From positions 868,001 through 932,000 of the forward strand of contig NZ_JAFNMJ010000001.1 in NCBI RefSeq assembly GCF_026537325.1: 64,000 nt of DNA, read 5' to 3'. The DNA comes from Bifidobacterium sp. B4142. GTDB lineage: Bacteria > Actinomycetota > Actinomycetes > Actinomycetales > Bifidobacteriaceae. Every line of letters starts with the position of its first letter. Positions within the stretch are counted from its first letter, which is position 1. A program made the translations under genes and the position numbers. Below, in pieces: positions 56,191 through 64,000 of the stretch. The notes under the pieces were generated by a model. It did no database searches and had not been told where the DNA came from. It worked only from the letters and a program-made list of their open reading frames with translations.

Positions 56191-57465
56191 ATGGTCATTG
56201 ATGACAGCATTCGGCAGCAGTTTCCGATTCTGGACCAGCAGGTGCATGGGCACCCCATGGTTTATCTGGACTCGGCTGCCACTGCCCAGAAGCCCCTGGC
56301 GGTCATCGATGCCGTTCGGGACTTTTACCTGAAGGACAATGCCGGGGTGCACCGGGGCGCCCACGAACTGGCTGCCCGCAGTACCATGGCCTTCGAACAT
56401 GCACGCTCACGCGTGGCCGCCTTGGTCGGCGCAGAAGGCCAGGAGGGCGGCGAGGAGATTGTCGTCACCGCCGGGGCCACGGCTGCTCTGAACCTGCTGG
56501 CCACCGCCTTCGGCAATGCCAGCCTGGGTCGTGGAGGCAAGGCGGCACAGAGATTCGCCCTGAAGCCCGGGGATGAGGTCGTGGTCAGCAAGGCCGAGCA
56601 TCACTCGGTTCTCCTGCCCTTCCAGGAGCTCTGCTACCGGACCGGGGCAGTCCTCAAGAGTTTCGATCTGGACCCGGATGGCCGTGTTCTGGCCGATACC
56701 GCCGACCAGGTCATTACCGAGCGGACCAAGGTGGTCGCCGTCACCCACGTCAGCAATGTGACCGGCGCCATTACTGACATCAAGCCCATTGTCCGCCGTG
56801 CCCATCAGGTGGGCGCCCTGGTGGTGCTGGACGTATGCCAGTCGGTGCCTCACCTGCCTATCGATCTGCACGCCATGGACGTGGACTTCGCTGCCTGGAG
56901 TGCGCATAAGATGTATGGCCCCACCGGCGTGGGCTTCCTCTATGGCCGCCGAGAGCTGCTTGAGGCCCTGCCACCGGCGTCATTCGGCGGATCCATGGTG
57001 GAGCTGGCCTATCTGGACCGTCCAGCCAGCTATATGGATCCGCCAGCCCGGTTTGAGGCTGGCACCCAGCCGGTTGCACAGATGATTGGCGCTGGTGTAG
57101 CTGCCGATTGGCTGATGGATCTGGGCATGGAGAACGTGGCTGAACACGAGAAGGCCATCGCCATTGGTCTGTTGAGGGTGGGGGAGTTGGATGGGGTACG
57201 TATCCTAGGGCCGACCACTCCAGAGGACCGGATCGGCACGGTCGCCTTCGACGTGCAGGGGGTCCATCCCCACGACGTGGGCCAGTATGTGGATTCGCGC
57301 GGTATTGCCATCCGCGTAGGACACCATTGCGCTCAGCCGGTCCATCGACACTTCGGTCTGATGGCCTCCAACCGGGCCTCGACCGGTGTTTACAATACTG
57401 TGGCCGACACGGATGCCCTGCTGGATGCCGTCTCCGGAGTCCGCAGGTTCTTCCGGGTGGCGTGA
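56191..57465 (+). CDS. sufS: Cysteine desulfurase SufS
   Basis: PLP enzyme taking sulfur from cysteine for Fe-S clusters, 424 residues. It has VYLDSAATAQKP at the N-terminus, PLP-Lys in WSAHKMYGPTGVGFLYG, and the persulfide Cys in RVGHHCAQPVHRHFG, preceded by the short class II loop. AAGAGGTCCGCA lies before the ATG. It passes sulfur to the SufU encoded 60 bases downstream. Confidence 0.96.
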   Translation: MVIDDSIRQQFPILDQQVHGHPMVYLDSAATAQKPLAVIDAVRDFYLKDNAGVHRGAHELAARSTMAFEHARSRVAALVGAEGQEGGEEIVVTAGATAALNLLATAFGNASLGRGGKAAQRFALKPGDEVVVSKAEHHSVLLPFQELCYRTGAVLKSFDLDPDGRVLADTADQVITERTKVVAVTHVSNVTGAITDIKPIVRRAHQVGALVVLDVCQSVPHLPIDLHAMDVDFAAWSAHKMYGPTGVGFLYGRRELLEALPPASFGGSMVELAYLDRPASYMDPPARFEAGTQPVAQMIGAGVAADWLMDLGMENVAEHEKAIAIGLLRVGELDGVRILGPTTPEDRIGTVAFDVQGVHPHDVGQYVDSRGIAIRVGHHCAQPVHRHFGLMASNRASTGVYNTVADTDALLDAVSGVRRFFRVA

Positions 57466-57525
57466 GGGTCTTCACCGGCAGCGCATCGACGGCTTTGGCT
57501 AAGACATACTGGTAGGTTTAAGGAC

Positions 57526-58113
57526 ATGGCAGATTTCGGGATGGATGACGAGGATCTGGAGCAGATGTACCAGGAGGTGATCCTGGACGCGGCAAGGGAT
57601 CCTCACGGGCGTGTAGGGGATCAGGCTGATGGGGGAGAAGACTCTGACGGCGACGGCGTGACCATCAGGGTGGAGCACGAGGCCTGCCTGGCTGCCGAGT
57701 CCCATCAGTTCAATCCCACATGCGGGGATCAGGCAACCATTCATGTGGAGGTGGCGCCTGGCGAGCAGGGCGGCCCCGACCTCATCCAGCGAATCGTCTG
57801 GCAAGGTTCAGGCTGCTCCATCAGCCAGGCCAGCCTGTCCATCATGGTGGATCTGGTTCAGGGGCAGACCGTTGACCATGCCATGGACCTGGCTGCTGAC
57901 TTCCGCAAGCTTATGGAATCGCGCGGAGCTGGCATCGAGGATGAGAAGGCGCAAGATGCCCTTGGCGATGCCATGGTCTTCCAGGGCGTGTCCAAGTATC
58001 CCATGCGAATCAAGTGCGCCCTCCTGGGTTGGGAGGGTATGAAGGCTTCGGTGGCCCAGGCCCTGTCAGCTGGGCGGGTGGGCGACAAAGCTGTGAAGGA
58101 GGAGCAGGCATGA
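57526..58113 (+). CDS. sufU: Sulfur-transfer protein SufU
   Basis: Zinc-dependent sulfur acceptor for SufS, 195 residues. The metal and acceptor ligands are all present: Cys66 and Asp68 (NPTCGDQ), Cys97 (GSGCSISQASLS) and Cys164 (IKCALLGW). It is longer than the usual 145-160 residues because of an acidic insert (near 33-45, rich in Asp/Gly) and a C-terminal tail. Its stop overlaps the sufT start by ATGA. Confidence 0.93.
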   Translation: MADFGMDDEDLEQMYQEVILDAARDPHGRVGDQADGGEDSDGDGVTIRVEHEACLAAESHQFNPTCGDQATIHVEVAPGEQGGPDLIQRIVWQGSGCSISQASLSIMVDLVQGQTVDHAMDLAADFRKLMESRGAGIEDEKAQDALGDAMVFQGVSKYPMRIKCALLGWEGMKASVAQALSAGRVGDKAVKEEQA

Positions 58114-58832
58114 GCGGCAACACGAATCTGGTGCCCGAACCCCAGGACTCCATCCTGGCCTCGGTGGGCAGGGCCATCAGCGATCCAAGCACGGCACAGG
58201 CCTTGGCTGGCAATCCCCTGGGCGCAGAAACGGTTCTGAAGTCGGCCGAGGGAGGTTCCATGCGTCAGGTCGATGGTCAGGCGAACAAGGAGTCTGATTT
58301 AGCCAAGGCCGGCGATCAGCGTGCCGACCAGACTGCCCCTGAAGTCTCCCCCGAGGGTGAGTCTGCGGACCAAGGCTCGAATGACCAAGCTACGGCTAGC
58401 AAGCAGGTCACCAATAGCGAGAAAACAGTTGACCAGAATGCCGCTGATGCTGAGGCCGCCGCTGAGGAGGCCATCCCTCTCAAGGCCGTCGACGACATCG
58501 GCCGGGCCACCGCCGAGGATGTCAGGGAGGCCCTGCACCAGGTCATCGATCCCGAGCTGGGCATTGATGTGGTCGACCTAGGACTGGTCTATGGCATAGA
58601 AATCGACGAACTGGGAAGGGCCATCATCACCATGACCCTGACCACGCCAGCCTGCCCGCTGACAGACCTGATTGAGGACCAGTGCGCCAGTGTCCTGGCG
58701 GGCCTGGTGGAGGAGTTCCGCATTGACTGGACCTGGTCGCCGCGTTGGACCCTGGACATGATCACTCCTGAGGGTCGTGAGCAGCTGGCCGCCATCGGCT
58801 TCAACTTCGAGAACATGCCCACCTATCAGTGA
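58110..58832 (+). CDS. sufT: SufT-like DUF59/MIP18 protein with long N-terminal extension
   Basis: A 240-residue protein. Only the last 110 or so residues form the DUF59 domain (DVREALHQVIDPELGIDVVDLGLVYGIEID, TTPACPLTDLIEDQ with the conserved Cys, WTWSPRWTLDMITPEGREQLAAIGF), which helps cluster delivery. The first 130 residues are an Ala/Asp/Glu/Gln-rich, probably disordered segment absent from typical SufT. The start at 58110 follows the ATGA overlap with sufU. The sequence is continuous, so the extension is not a frame error. Confidence 0.88.
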   Translation: MSGNTNLVPEPQDSILASVGRAISDPSTAQALAGNPLGAETVLKSAEGGSMRQVDGQANKESDLAKAGDQRADQTAPEVSPEGESADQGSNDQATASKQVTNSEKTVDQNAADAEAAAEEAIPLKAVDDIGRATAEDVREALHQVIDPELGIDVVDLGLVYGIEIDELGRAIITMTLTTPACPLTDLIEDQCASVLAGLVEEFRIDWTWSPRWTLDMITPEGREQLAAIGFNFENMPTYQ

Positions 58833-58874
58833 GGCCATCTGTCAGGTAGGTCGTTTCAGGTCCTTCCATGCGAA

Positions 58875-58911
58875 TATACTGATGATCCCGGTCCGCCGTG
58901 ACCGGCACGGC
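58875..58911 (+). promoter_or_regulatory. Promoter box and competing hairpins before the uracil permease gene
   Basis: A TATACT -10 box (58875-58880) lacks a strong -35. Just after the expected start, CCGGT/ACCGG (58888-58892 with 58901-58905) and GCCGTG/CACGGC (58895-58900 with 58906-58911) are overlapping, mutually exclusive stems. This small leader could be a protein-binding or attenuation element for pyrimidine control. Confidence 0.4.
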
Positions 58912-58933
58912 GCATGAGAGAAAGCACAGTGAA

Positions 58934-60250
58934 ATGGCATTGACCATGGGCTGGAAACTGCATGGCGACGGGAAAACATTGGCTCCGGGCGAGGTAGTAG
59001 AACCGGATGAGCGACTCACATGGCCACGTACGGCCGGGATCGGTGCCCAGCACGTCATCGCCATGTTCGGTTCCACTTTCCTAGTCCCTATTCTGACCGG
59101 ATTCGACCCCTCCACTACCCTCTTCTTCACGGCCATGTCTACGGCCCTCTTCCTTCTTATCAACCGTAACCGTCTGCCCTCCTACCTGGGCAGCTCTTTC
59201 GGTTTCATCGCCCCGGTCCTGGCAGTGACCACCGCCCACAAGGGTCTTGCTGTGGCCTCCTTCGGAATCATGGTCACCGGCGTCTTGCTCTTCCTGATTG
59301 GCCTGATTGTCCACTTCGCAGGCTCGCGATGGATCGATATGATCATGCCCCCGGTGGTCAACGGCGCCATCGTGGCCATCATCGGCTTCAATCTGGCCCC
59401 CTCGGCCTGGAAGAATTTCAAATCGGCCCCGCTGACCGCCCTGGTCACCCTGGTGGCCGTCATGCTGATAGCCGTGCTCTTCAAGGGCTTGATCGGCCGT
59501 CTCAATATTCTTCTGGGCGTCATCGTCGGCTACATCTTTGCGGTCGCCCAGGGCCAGGTCGACTTCGCAGCTGTGGAAAAGGCCGCCTGGTTCGGTCTGC
59601 CTCACTTCCACACTCCTCAGGCCGACCCTTCAGTCTTGGCCATGTTCATCCCTGTGGTGCTGGTCCTGGTGGCCGAGAACATCGGTCATGTCAAGTCTGT
59701 GGCCCTGATGACCGGGCGCGATTATGACGATCAGATCGGAACCGCCCTTATGGCCGACGGTCTGGGCACTACGCTGGCCGGGCTGGGAGGAGGCTCGGGC
59801 ACCACCACCTACGCAGAGAACATCGGCGTCATGGCTGCCACCAAGGTCTATTCCACAGCCGCCTACTGGTGCGCCGCCATCTTCGCCTTCCTGCTCTCCC
59901 TCTGTCCCAAGTTCGGTGCCGTCATCAACACCATTCCCACCGGCGTTCTGGGCGGGGTCACCACCATGCTCTACGGCATGATCGGCATGCTGGGCATCCG
60001 CATATGGGTTGAGAACAAGGTGGACTTCGGCAAATCCGTCAACATGACCGTGGGCGCCGTCGTCATGATCGTGGGCATCGCAGACTTCACCTTCGCAGTG
60101 GCTGGAGTCAGCTTCAACGGCATCGCTATTGGCTCTGTGGCTACTCTGGCCATGTATCACGGTCTCAAGGCCATCGGCCGCTGGCGGGGAACTATCGACC
60201 CGGACGACTACATCCATGAGGATTCGCAAGCCGTCTCCCAGCAGAGCTGA
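58934..60250 (+). CDS. uraA: Uracil/xanthine permease family transporter (UraA-like)
   Basis: A 438-residue nucleobase:cation symporter of the NCS2 family with fourteen hydrophobic segments. It has QHVIAMFGSTFLVPILTGF near the N-terminus, substrate Glu in VLVAENIGHVKSV (segment 8), and GLGTTLAGLGGGSGTTTYAENIGVMAATKVYS (segment 10 region, with the second Glu). The motifs favour uracil over purines. The start at 58934 (MALTMGWKLHG) is chosen; an in-frame GTG at 58898 lies within the leader hairpin. Together with pyrG and xpt it serves nucleotide supply but is not linked to them. Confidence 0.9.
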   Translation: MALTMGWKLHGDGKTLAPGEVVEPDERLTWPRTAGIGAQHVIAMFGSTFLVPILTGFDPSTTLFFTAMSTALFLLINRNRLPSYLGSSFGFIAPVLAVTTAHKGLAVASFGIMVTGVLLFLIGLIVHFAGSRWIDMIMPPVVNGAIVAIIGFNLAPSAWKNFKSAPLTALVTLVAVMLIAVLFKGLIGRLNILLGVIVGYIFAVAQGQVDFAAVEKAAWFGLPHFHTPQADPSVLAMFIPVVLVLVAENIGHVKSVALMTGRDYDDQIGTALMADGLGTTLAGLGGGSGTTTYAENIGVMAATKVYSTAAYWCAAIFAFLLSLCPKFGAVINTIPTGVLGGVTTMLYGMIGMLGIRIWVENKVDFGKSVNMTVGAVVMIVGIADFTFAVAGVSFNGIAIGSVATLAMYHGLKAIGRWRGTIDPDDYIHEDSQAVSQQS

Positions 60251-60448
60251 TTGCGCCATGTCCGCCCGACATTCCCTGGTTGCCTGATACTCGAACCTCA
60301 ACTGCTGACAAGTATCGCCTGACGCCAAAGATTGTCCGGTATTAAGTACGCAGCCATGCAGTGAAGAGACTCAGGGCAGCAGGAATTCGCTACGCAGCAG
60401 AGGGCTCAGTTGGTTGGTTGGCTGGCTTAGTCAGCTGGCAAGGCTCGG

Positions 60449-61315
60449 CTAGCATGCCTGCTGGGGTCTGGTTGCGTAGAAGGCTACGGCGCTTGATGCA
60501 GCCACGTTCAGACTGTCCACGTCGTGGCTCATGGGGATGCGCACGGTCAGGTCCGCCCGGGCGATGGTCCTGTGGCTGAGCCCGTCGCCTTCTGTACCGA
60601 ATATCAGGGCCAGACGATCGATTTGATCGGGCCCGGGTCTTAGACGCTCGGCCAGATCATCCAGGCTGATGGCATCCCGGTTCAGGGCCATGGCTGCAGT
60701 GGTGAAGCCCAAATCGTGCAGTTGGCGCATGCCCTGGTCGGGCCAGGCGTGGACGTCGTCGCCACCAATCCTTGTCCAGGGAACCTGAAAGATCGTGCCC
60801 ATGGAGACTCTCGCGGCCCTGCGGTAAAGGGGATCAGAGCAGGAGGGGGTGACCAGGACCGCATCTACCTGCAGGGCCGCCGCAGAACGCATCAGGGCGC
60901 CGATGTTGGTGTGATCAACAATGTTCTCCATGACGGCCACCCGTCTTGCCGAGCGGCAGATATGCTCGACTGTGGGCAGCGGCCAGCGTCTCATGGCCGC
61001 CAGCGCGCCCCGATGCAGCCGGTAGCCGGTGATGGTCTTGAGCTGTGCGGGGCTGGCTACGTAGACGGGAACGTTGGGCCCGAAGGCAGCGTCCACCTGG
61101 TCGAACATGGAATGCATCCCCTCCAGCCAGGTCTCTTCCACCAGGAAGGAGATAGGCTCAACCCCGGCATCCAGGGCGCGGGCGATGACCTTGGGGGACT
61201 CGGCGATGAACAGGCCCTTGGCAGGCTCCAGACGATTGCGCAGCTGCGGCTCGTTCAGCCTGGTGTATGCCTCGATTCTTTCATCGTCTATGGAGTCGAT
61301 TCTCACCTTGAGCAC
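60449..61315 (-). CDS. SpoU/TrmH-family RNA 2'-O-methyltransferase
   Basis: A 288-residue RNA methyltransferase with an N-terminal RNA-binding domain (RNRLEPAKGLFIAESPKVIARALDAG) and a SPOUT domain (ENIVDHTNIGALMRSAAALQVDAVLV, LIFGTEGDGLS, VRIPMSHDVDSLNVAASSAVAFY). The start is GTG at 61315, because AAAGGAG lies 8 bases before it; earlier in-frame ATGs at 61351 and 61372 lack ribosome sites. Whether rRNA or tRNA is the target is unknown. The 198 bases downstream hold no gene. Confidence 0.9.
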   Translation of the reverse strand: MLKVRIDSIDDERIEAYTRLNEPQLRNRLEPAKGLFIAESPKVIARALDAGVEPISFLVEETWLEGMHSMFDQVDAAFGPNVPVYVASPAQLKTITGYRLHRGALAAMRRWPLPTVEHICRSARRVAVMENIVDHTNIGALMRSAAALQVDAVLVTPSCSDPLYRRAARVSMGTIFQVPWTRIGGDDVHAWPDQGMRQLHDLGFTTAAMALNRDAISLDDLAERLRPGPDQIDRLALIFGTEGDGLSHRTIARADLTVRIPMSHDVDSLNVAASSAVAFYATRPQQAC

Positions 61316-61418
61316 GCCTGCAGCTCCTTTTCCCGGTCCTGAGAACAGCATAGGCGGCGCAACCGAAAACATCCGGTCGCGTCGCCTAAGGCAGTTGAAA
61401 TTCAGCTCAGGTAAGCTA

Positions 61419-62675
61419 TCACTGCCTCTCTTGTGCAGCCTGACTATCGGCGGCAGCAATGCGCTTTGCGATGTCGCCCTGAGGGCCAAGCTCCGGCAGC
61501 AGCAGGACGAAGACATCGGAGAGCAGGAAGATCATGCTTTCCAGCCCCAGGTTGAGCACGTAGTTGCCCTTGCTGATCGAGGAGATGATGATAGGCAACA
61601 GGAAGGCGCAGAGAAGACCAACAGTGCTGACCAGACCACCGGCGCTTCCGGCATACTTGCCGCGAATCTCAGGCAGGGCGAAGGGCATGGCCTGGACGAT
61701 GGGGCCGTTTATGGCGCCAAAGGCGCCTGAAATGAACATGATGCAGCAGAGCAAACCCACAACAGGGGCCTTCTTCAGCATCAGCACCACTGCCCAGAAG
61801 TAGACCATGAGTGCCGTACCCACCAGAATGGTGGCGAAGAGGTAACCCTTCCACTTGCCAAGACGAGAGCTGATCATGGGCCCGACGATGGATCCTGCGA
61901 TGGAGCCCAGGGCCGCTGCTGAGGCGACAAGACCGGCTGATGTCTTGTTGAAGCCGTTGTTGTTGATCAGCGTTTGGGGAATGAATCCCGCGAAGGCGGT
62001 AGATGCAGCCATGGAGCAGCCGTAGCAGAGGGCGATCAGCCAGACATTGCGACTCCGTGCTGCGACGTTAAAGTACTTGAGCGGAGAATCGGTGGCTGGT
62101 GGCAGATGCACTCCTTCAGGAGCGTCACGAATCAGAAAGACCCAGAGCAGGCTTGCCACCGTCAGGATGATAGCTGCGCTCAGATAGGAGTTGCGCACCG
62201 AGAACCGGGGAGCAACCATTTGGGCCAGAATGACCCCGATGCCGGCCGATCCATAGAAGAATCCCATGGCAATCTGCGTCTGATCGCCGAACCAGACGCT
62301 GAAGATCTTGACCAGATTGGCGTTCAAAGCCGCAATGCCGGCCCCCAGCAGGAACATTGAGAGCATCTGCAGCGGGAAGTTGAGGCCGAAGGTCCTGATG
62401 TAGGCGCCGACCACGGCTATGGCCAGACCGGTCAGGACTACCTTCTTGGGGCCAACACGGTCACCGATGGTGCCCATGGGGATGCTGAGAAATACTGCAG
62501 TCAACATGGGCATGAGCAGCAGCGTCGAGAATCCGGCTTGGTCGATGTGCAGCATGGGCATCAGGTAGACCGCCAGAGCGGATATCTGGTACTGCATGTA
62601 GTTGGACAGGATGCCGATCAGGCAGACCACGGCCGCGATGACCCAGCGGTAATTGGATGATTTTCGAGTGTTCAT
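61419..62675 (-). CDS. MFS transporter (oxalate/formate or nitrate-type branch)
   Basis: A 418-residue, twelve-segment MFS protein. Motif A GTIGDRVGPKKVVLTG follows segment 2, with LLGAGIAALNANLVKIFSVWFGDQTQIAMGFFYGSAGIG in segments 4-5. GGAGGGAGAG lies 6 bases before the ATG at 62675. It follows the carboxylesterase gene by 36 bases on the same strand, so the pair may import or export an ester substrate or its acid product. The substrate is unknown. Confidence 0.85.
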   Translation of the reverse strand: MNTRKSSNYRWVIAAVVCLIGILSNYMQYQISALAVYLMPMLHIDQAGFSTLLLMPMLTAVFLSIPMGTIGDRVGPKKVVLTGLAIAVVGAYIRTFGLNFPLQMLSMFLLGAGIAALNANLVKIFSVWFGDQTQIAMGFFYGSAGIGVILAQMVAPRFSVRNSYLSAAIILTVASLLWVFLIRDAPEGVHLPPATDSPLKYFNVAARSRNVWLIALCYGCSMAASTAFAGFIPQTLINNNGFNKTSAGLVASAAALGSIAGSIVGPMISSRLGKWKGYLFATILVGTALMVYFWAVVLMLKKAPVVGLLCCIMFISGAFGAINGPIVQAMPFALPEIRGKYAGSAGGLVSTVGLLCAFLLPIIISSISKGNYVLNLGLESMIFLLSDVFVLLLPELGPQGDIAKRIAAADSQAAQERQ

Positions 62676-62711
62676 GTTCTCTCCCTCCACGGTTTACGTG
62701 GAACAGGCAGC

Positions 62712-64000
62712 TTAGTGACGGTCTCCATCCAACAGGCACTCCTCGAATGCCGGACGGAGCAGATCGATGTTCTCCTTGTTGACGTCCCGGCGCAGGTTCC
62801 AGCCGTTTTCGTCGATGACCATGGTGTCTGGATGGTCGATGCTGTAGGGCTTCCAGGCATCGCCTACGCCGCTGACAGGATGGCCGGTGGCGGCGAAGGA
62901 GCACCAGGCGTCGTTCATCTCGTCCGACAGATGCATGGGCGGCACCTCGCCGGTCAAGGTCTCGGGCAGGTCAGGCCGTTGGGTGTTATGCAGCACGAAG
63001 GGCAGTTCAATGGCATGGCATGATCCCATTCCGGGGATCTTGGAGGCGTAGGTGAACAGGTACTGGTAGACGGTGCTGTACTTGGACTGGTACTCGCACA
63101 TGAGGTTGGTGCCAACCCTGAAGCCGATCTGATTGGCGTACTCCAAGTAGCGCTCGGCGGGATCTTCTCCTGGGTGGGCCTGCTCCCAGAGCTTCTCGTA
63201 GTGTTCGGAGTCCAACTTGCCATCAAAGTGGAAGATAGCCTGGTGGTGCCAGAAGTCAGGCATTTCGTTGCCAAAGTCCTTGAAGTAGAGCTTCCAGTAG
63301 GCAAACTCGTCGGCGTTGCAGCCCAGCATGATCTCTACGTCCTTTGCGGCACCGTCCTTGAATGCCTGTAGGGGCTTGGCCGGAAGGTAGTCGCCATCGG
63401 TGGTGGGAGCGAAGATCAGCGAGATCTCATGGATGTGCTTGGTAAAGAACTCTCCGGTGAACTTCATCATGATGTCGCCGACAGGCAGGGCCGCCAGCTC
63501 CTGGGCAGTCTTGCAACCCATCATCTCCATGAACTCGCGTGCGTAGGGAGCCGTGGATTCCGGGGTGTTGTAGAGCTGGATGGGGCCGGATTCGCCGATG
63601 GCTCTTTGGAAGAGCCCCTTGGCAGCTGGAGCGACGGTCAGCAGCATAGTGGAGCCTGAACCGCATGATTCGCCAAAGAGGGTGACCCGGTCAGGATCTC
63701 CGCCGAAAGCGGCGATGTTCTCCTGAATCCACTGCAGGGCGGCGACCTGGTCCATGAGTCCCAGATAGCCTGACTGCCGGTATTCGTCGCCCCCAGGCAA
63801 TCCGGCCAGGTTCATGTACCCGAAGAGGTTGACCCGGTAGTTGATGGTGACATAGACGACATCGTTGCGCTTGGTGAAGTTGCTTCCGTCGTACATGGGG
63901 TCGGACGAACCGCCCTCCACGTATGCGCCGCCGTGGATGAAGACCATGACGGGCAGCCTTTGGGCGCCCTCATGGCCGACCCAGACGTTCAGGGTCAGGC
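62712..64000 (-). CDS. Type B carboxylesterase, 5' end missing
   Basis: A serine alpha/beta-hydrolase of the cholinesterase/para-nitrobenzyl-esterase family; 429 codons are visible and the frame continues past the right edge. It has LTLNVWV at the edge, the oxyanion-hole motif VMVFIHGGAYVEGG, the nucleophile in FGESCGSGS (GESCG instead of the common GESAG) and a catalytic His probably in MGSCHAIELPFVL. No signal peptide can be judged. It is probably co-transcribed with the MFS gene 36 bases downstream. Confidence 0.92.
   Translation of the reverse strand, partial: LTLNVWVGHEGAQRLPVMVFIHGGAYVEGGSSDPMYDGSNFTKRNDVVYVTINYRVNLFGYMNLAGLPGGDEYRQSGYLGLMDQVAALQWIQENIAAFGGDPDRVTLFGESCGSGSTMLLTVAPAAKGLFQRAIGESGPIQLYNTPESTAPYAREFMEMMGCKTAQELAALPVGDIMMKFTGEFFTKHIHEISLIFAPTTDGDYLPAKPLQAFKDGAAKDVEIMLGCNADEFAYWKLYFKDFGNEMPDFWHHQAIFHFDGKLDSEHYEKLWEQAHPGEDPAERYLEYANQIGFRVGTNLMCEYQSKYSTVYQYLFTYASKIPGMGSCHAIELPFVLHNTQRPDLPETLTGEVPPMHLSDEMNDAWCSFAATGHPVSGVGDAWKPYSIDHPDTMVIDENGWNLRRDVNKENIDLLRPAFEECLLDGDRH

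Overview
The window looks like a chromosomal segment of a Bifidobacterium. It is GC-rich with actinobacterial-style proteins. It opens with a phosphoketolase of the Xfp type (key enzyme of the bifid shunt) divergent from guaA, and it carries a fused shikimate kinase/3-dehydroquinate synthase and a sufBDCSUT operon. The species cannot be named from sequence reading alone. No rRNA, tRNA, CRISPR array, complete insertion sequence or prophage was seen.

Layout. 1-4 kb: xfp (cut by the left edge) and guaA. 4-6.6 kb: a TetR regulator with a small partner, then an AT-richer stretch with a lone HTH protein and an ABC-transporter ATPase remnant. 6.6-12.1 kb: a seven-gene leftward operon (ABC ATPase, two permeases, lipoprotein, small membrane protein, histidine kinase, response regulator) resembling peptide-antibiotic sensing and immunity modules. 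12.4-16.1 kb: a glycosylasparaginase, a sugar-type MFS transporter and a short GH29 fucosidase, read here as a pathway for fucosyl-GlcNAc-asparagine. 16.3-22.4 kb: an SDR gene and a deoxyribose operon (deoC, permease, epimerase-like, deoxyribokinase) with its divergent SorC/DeoR-type regulator. 22.4-25.6 kb: an aminotransferase and a D-2-hydroxyacid dehydrogenase behind a 15-codon leader peptide with tandem Trp codons and alternative RNA pairings, then xpt. 25.8-38.2 kb: an LEA-like repeat protein, a PcrA/UvrD helicase, a second two-component system divergent from an ABC-2 transporter, a quinone-reductase-like flavoprotein, a TetR gene with a frameshifted MFS gene, and rpsD.

38.3-64 kb is mostly core genome: alaS-ruvX-mltG, aroC-aroKB-aroQ with a UvrA-like protein, pyrG, sufBDCSUT, a uracil permease, an RNA methyltransferase, an MFS transporter and a carboxylesterase cut by the right edge.

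The most unusual signals are: (1) the aromatic leader peptide and its mutually exclusive hairpins upstream of the aminotransferase gene, wired for induction rather than repression by charged tRNA-Trp; (2) the compact fucosidase/glycosylasparaginase/MFS set; (3) a near-identical 15-bp palindrome in front of deoC and between xpt and the LEA-like gene; (4) two TGACA-N2-TGTCA sites exactly 42 bp apart between a two-component system and its ABC transporter; (5) an MFS gene interrupted by two mutually compensating homopolymer frameshifts.
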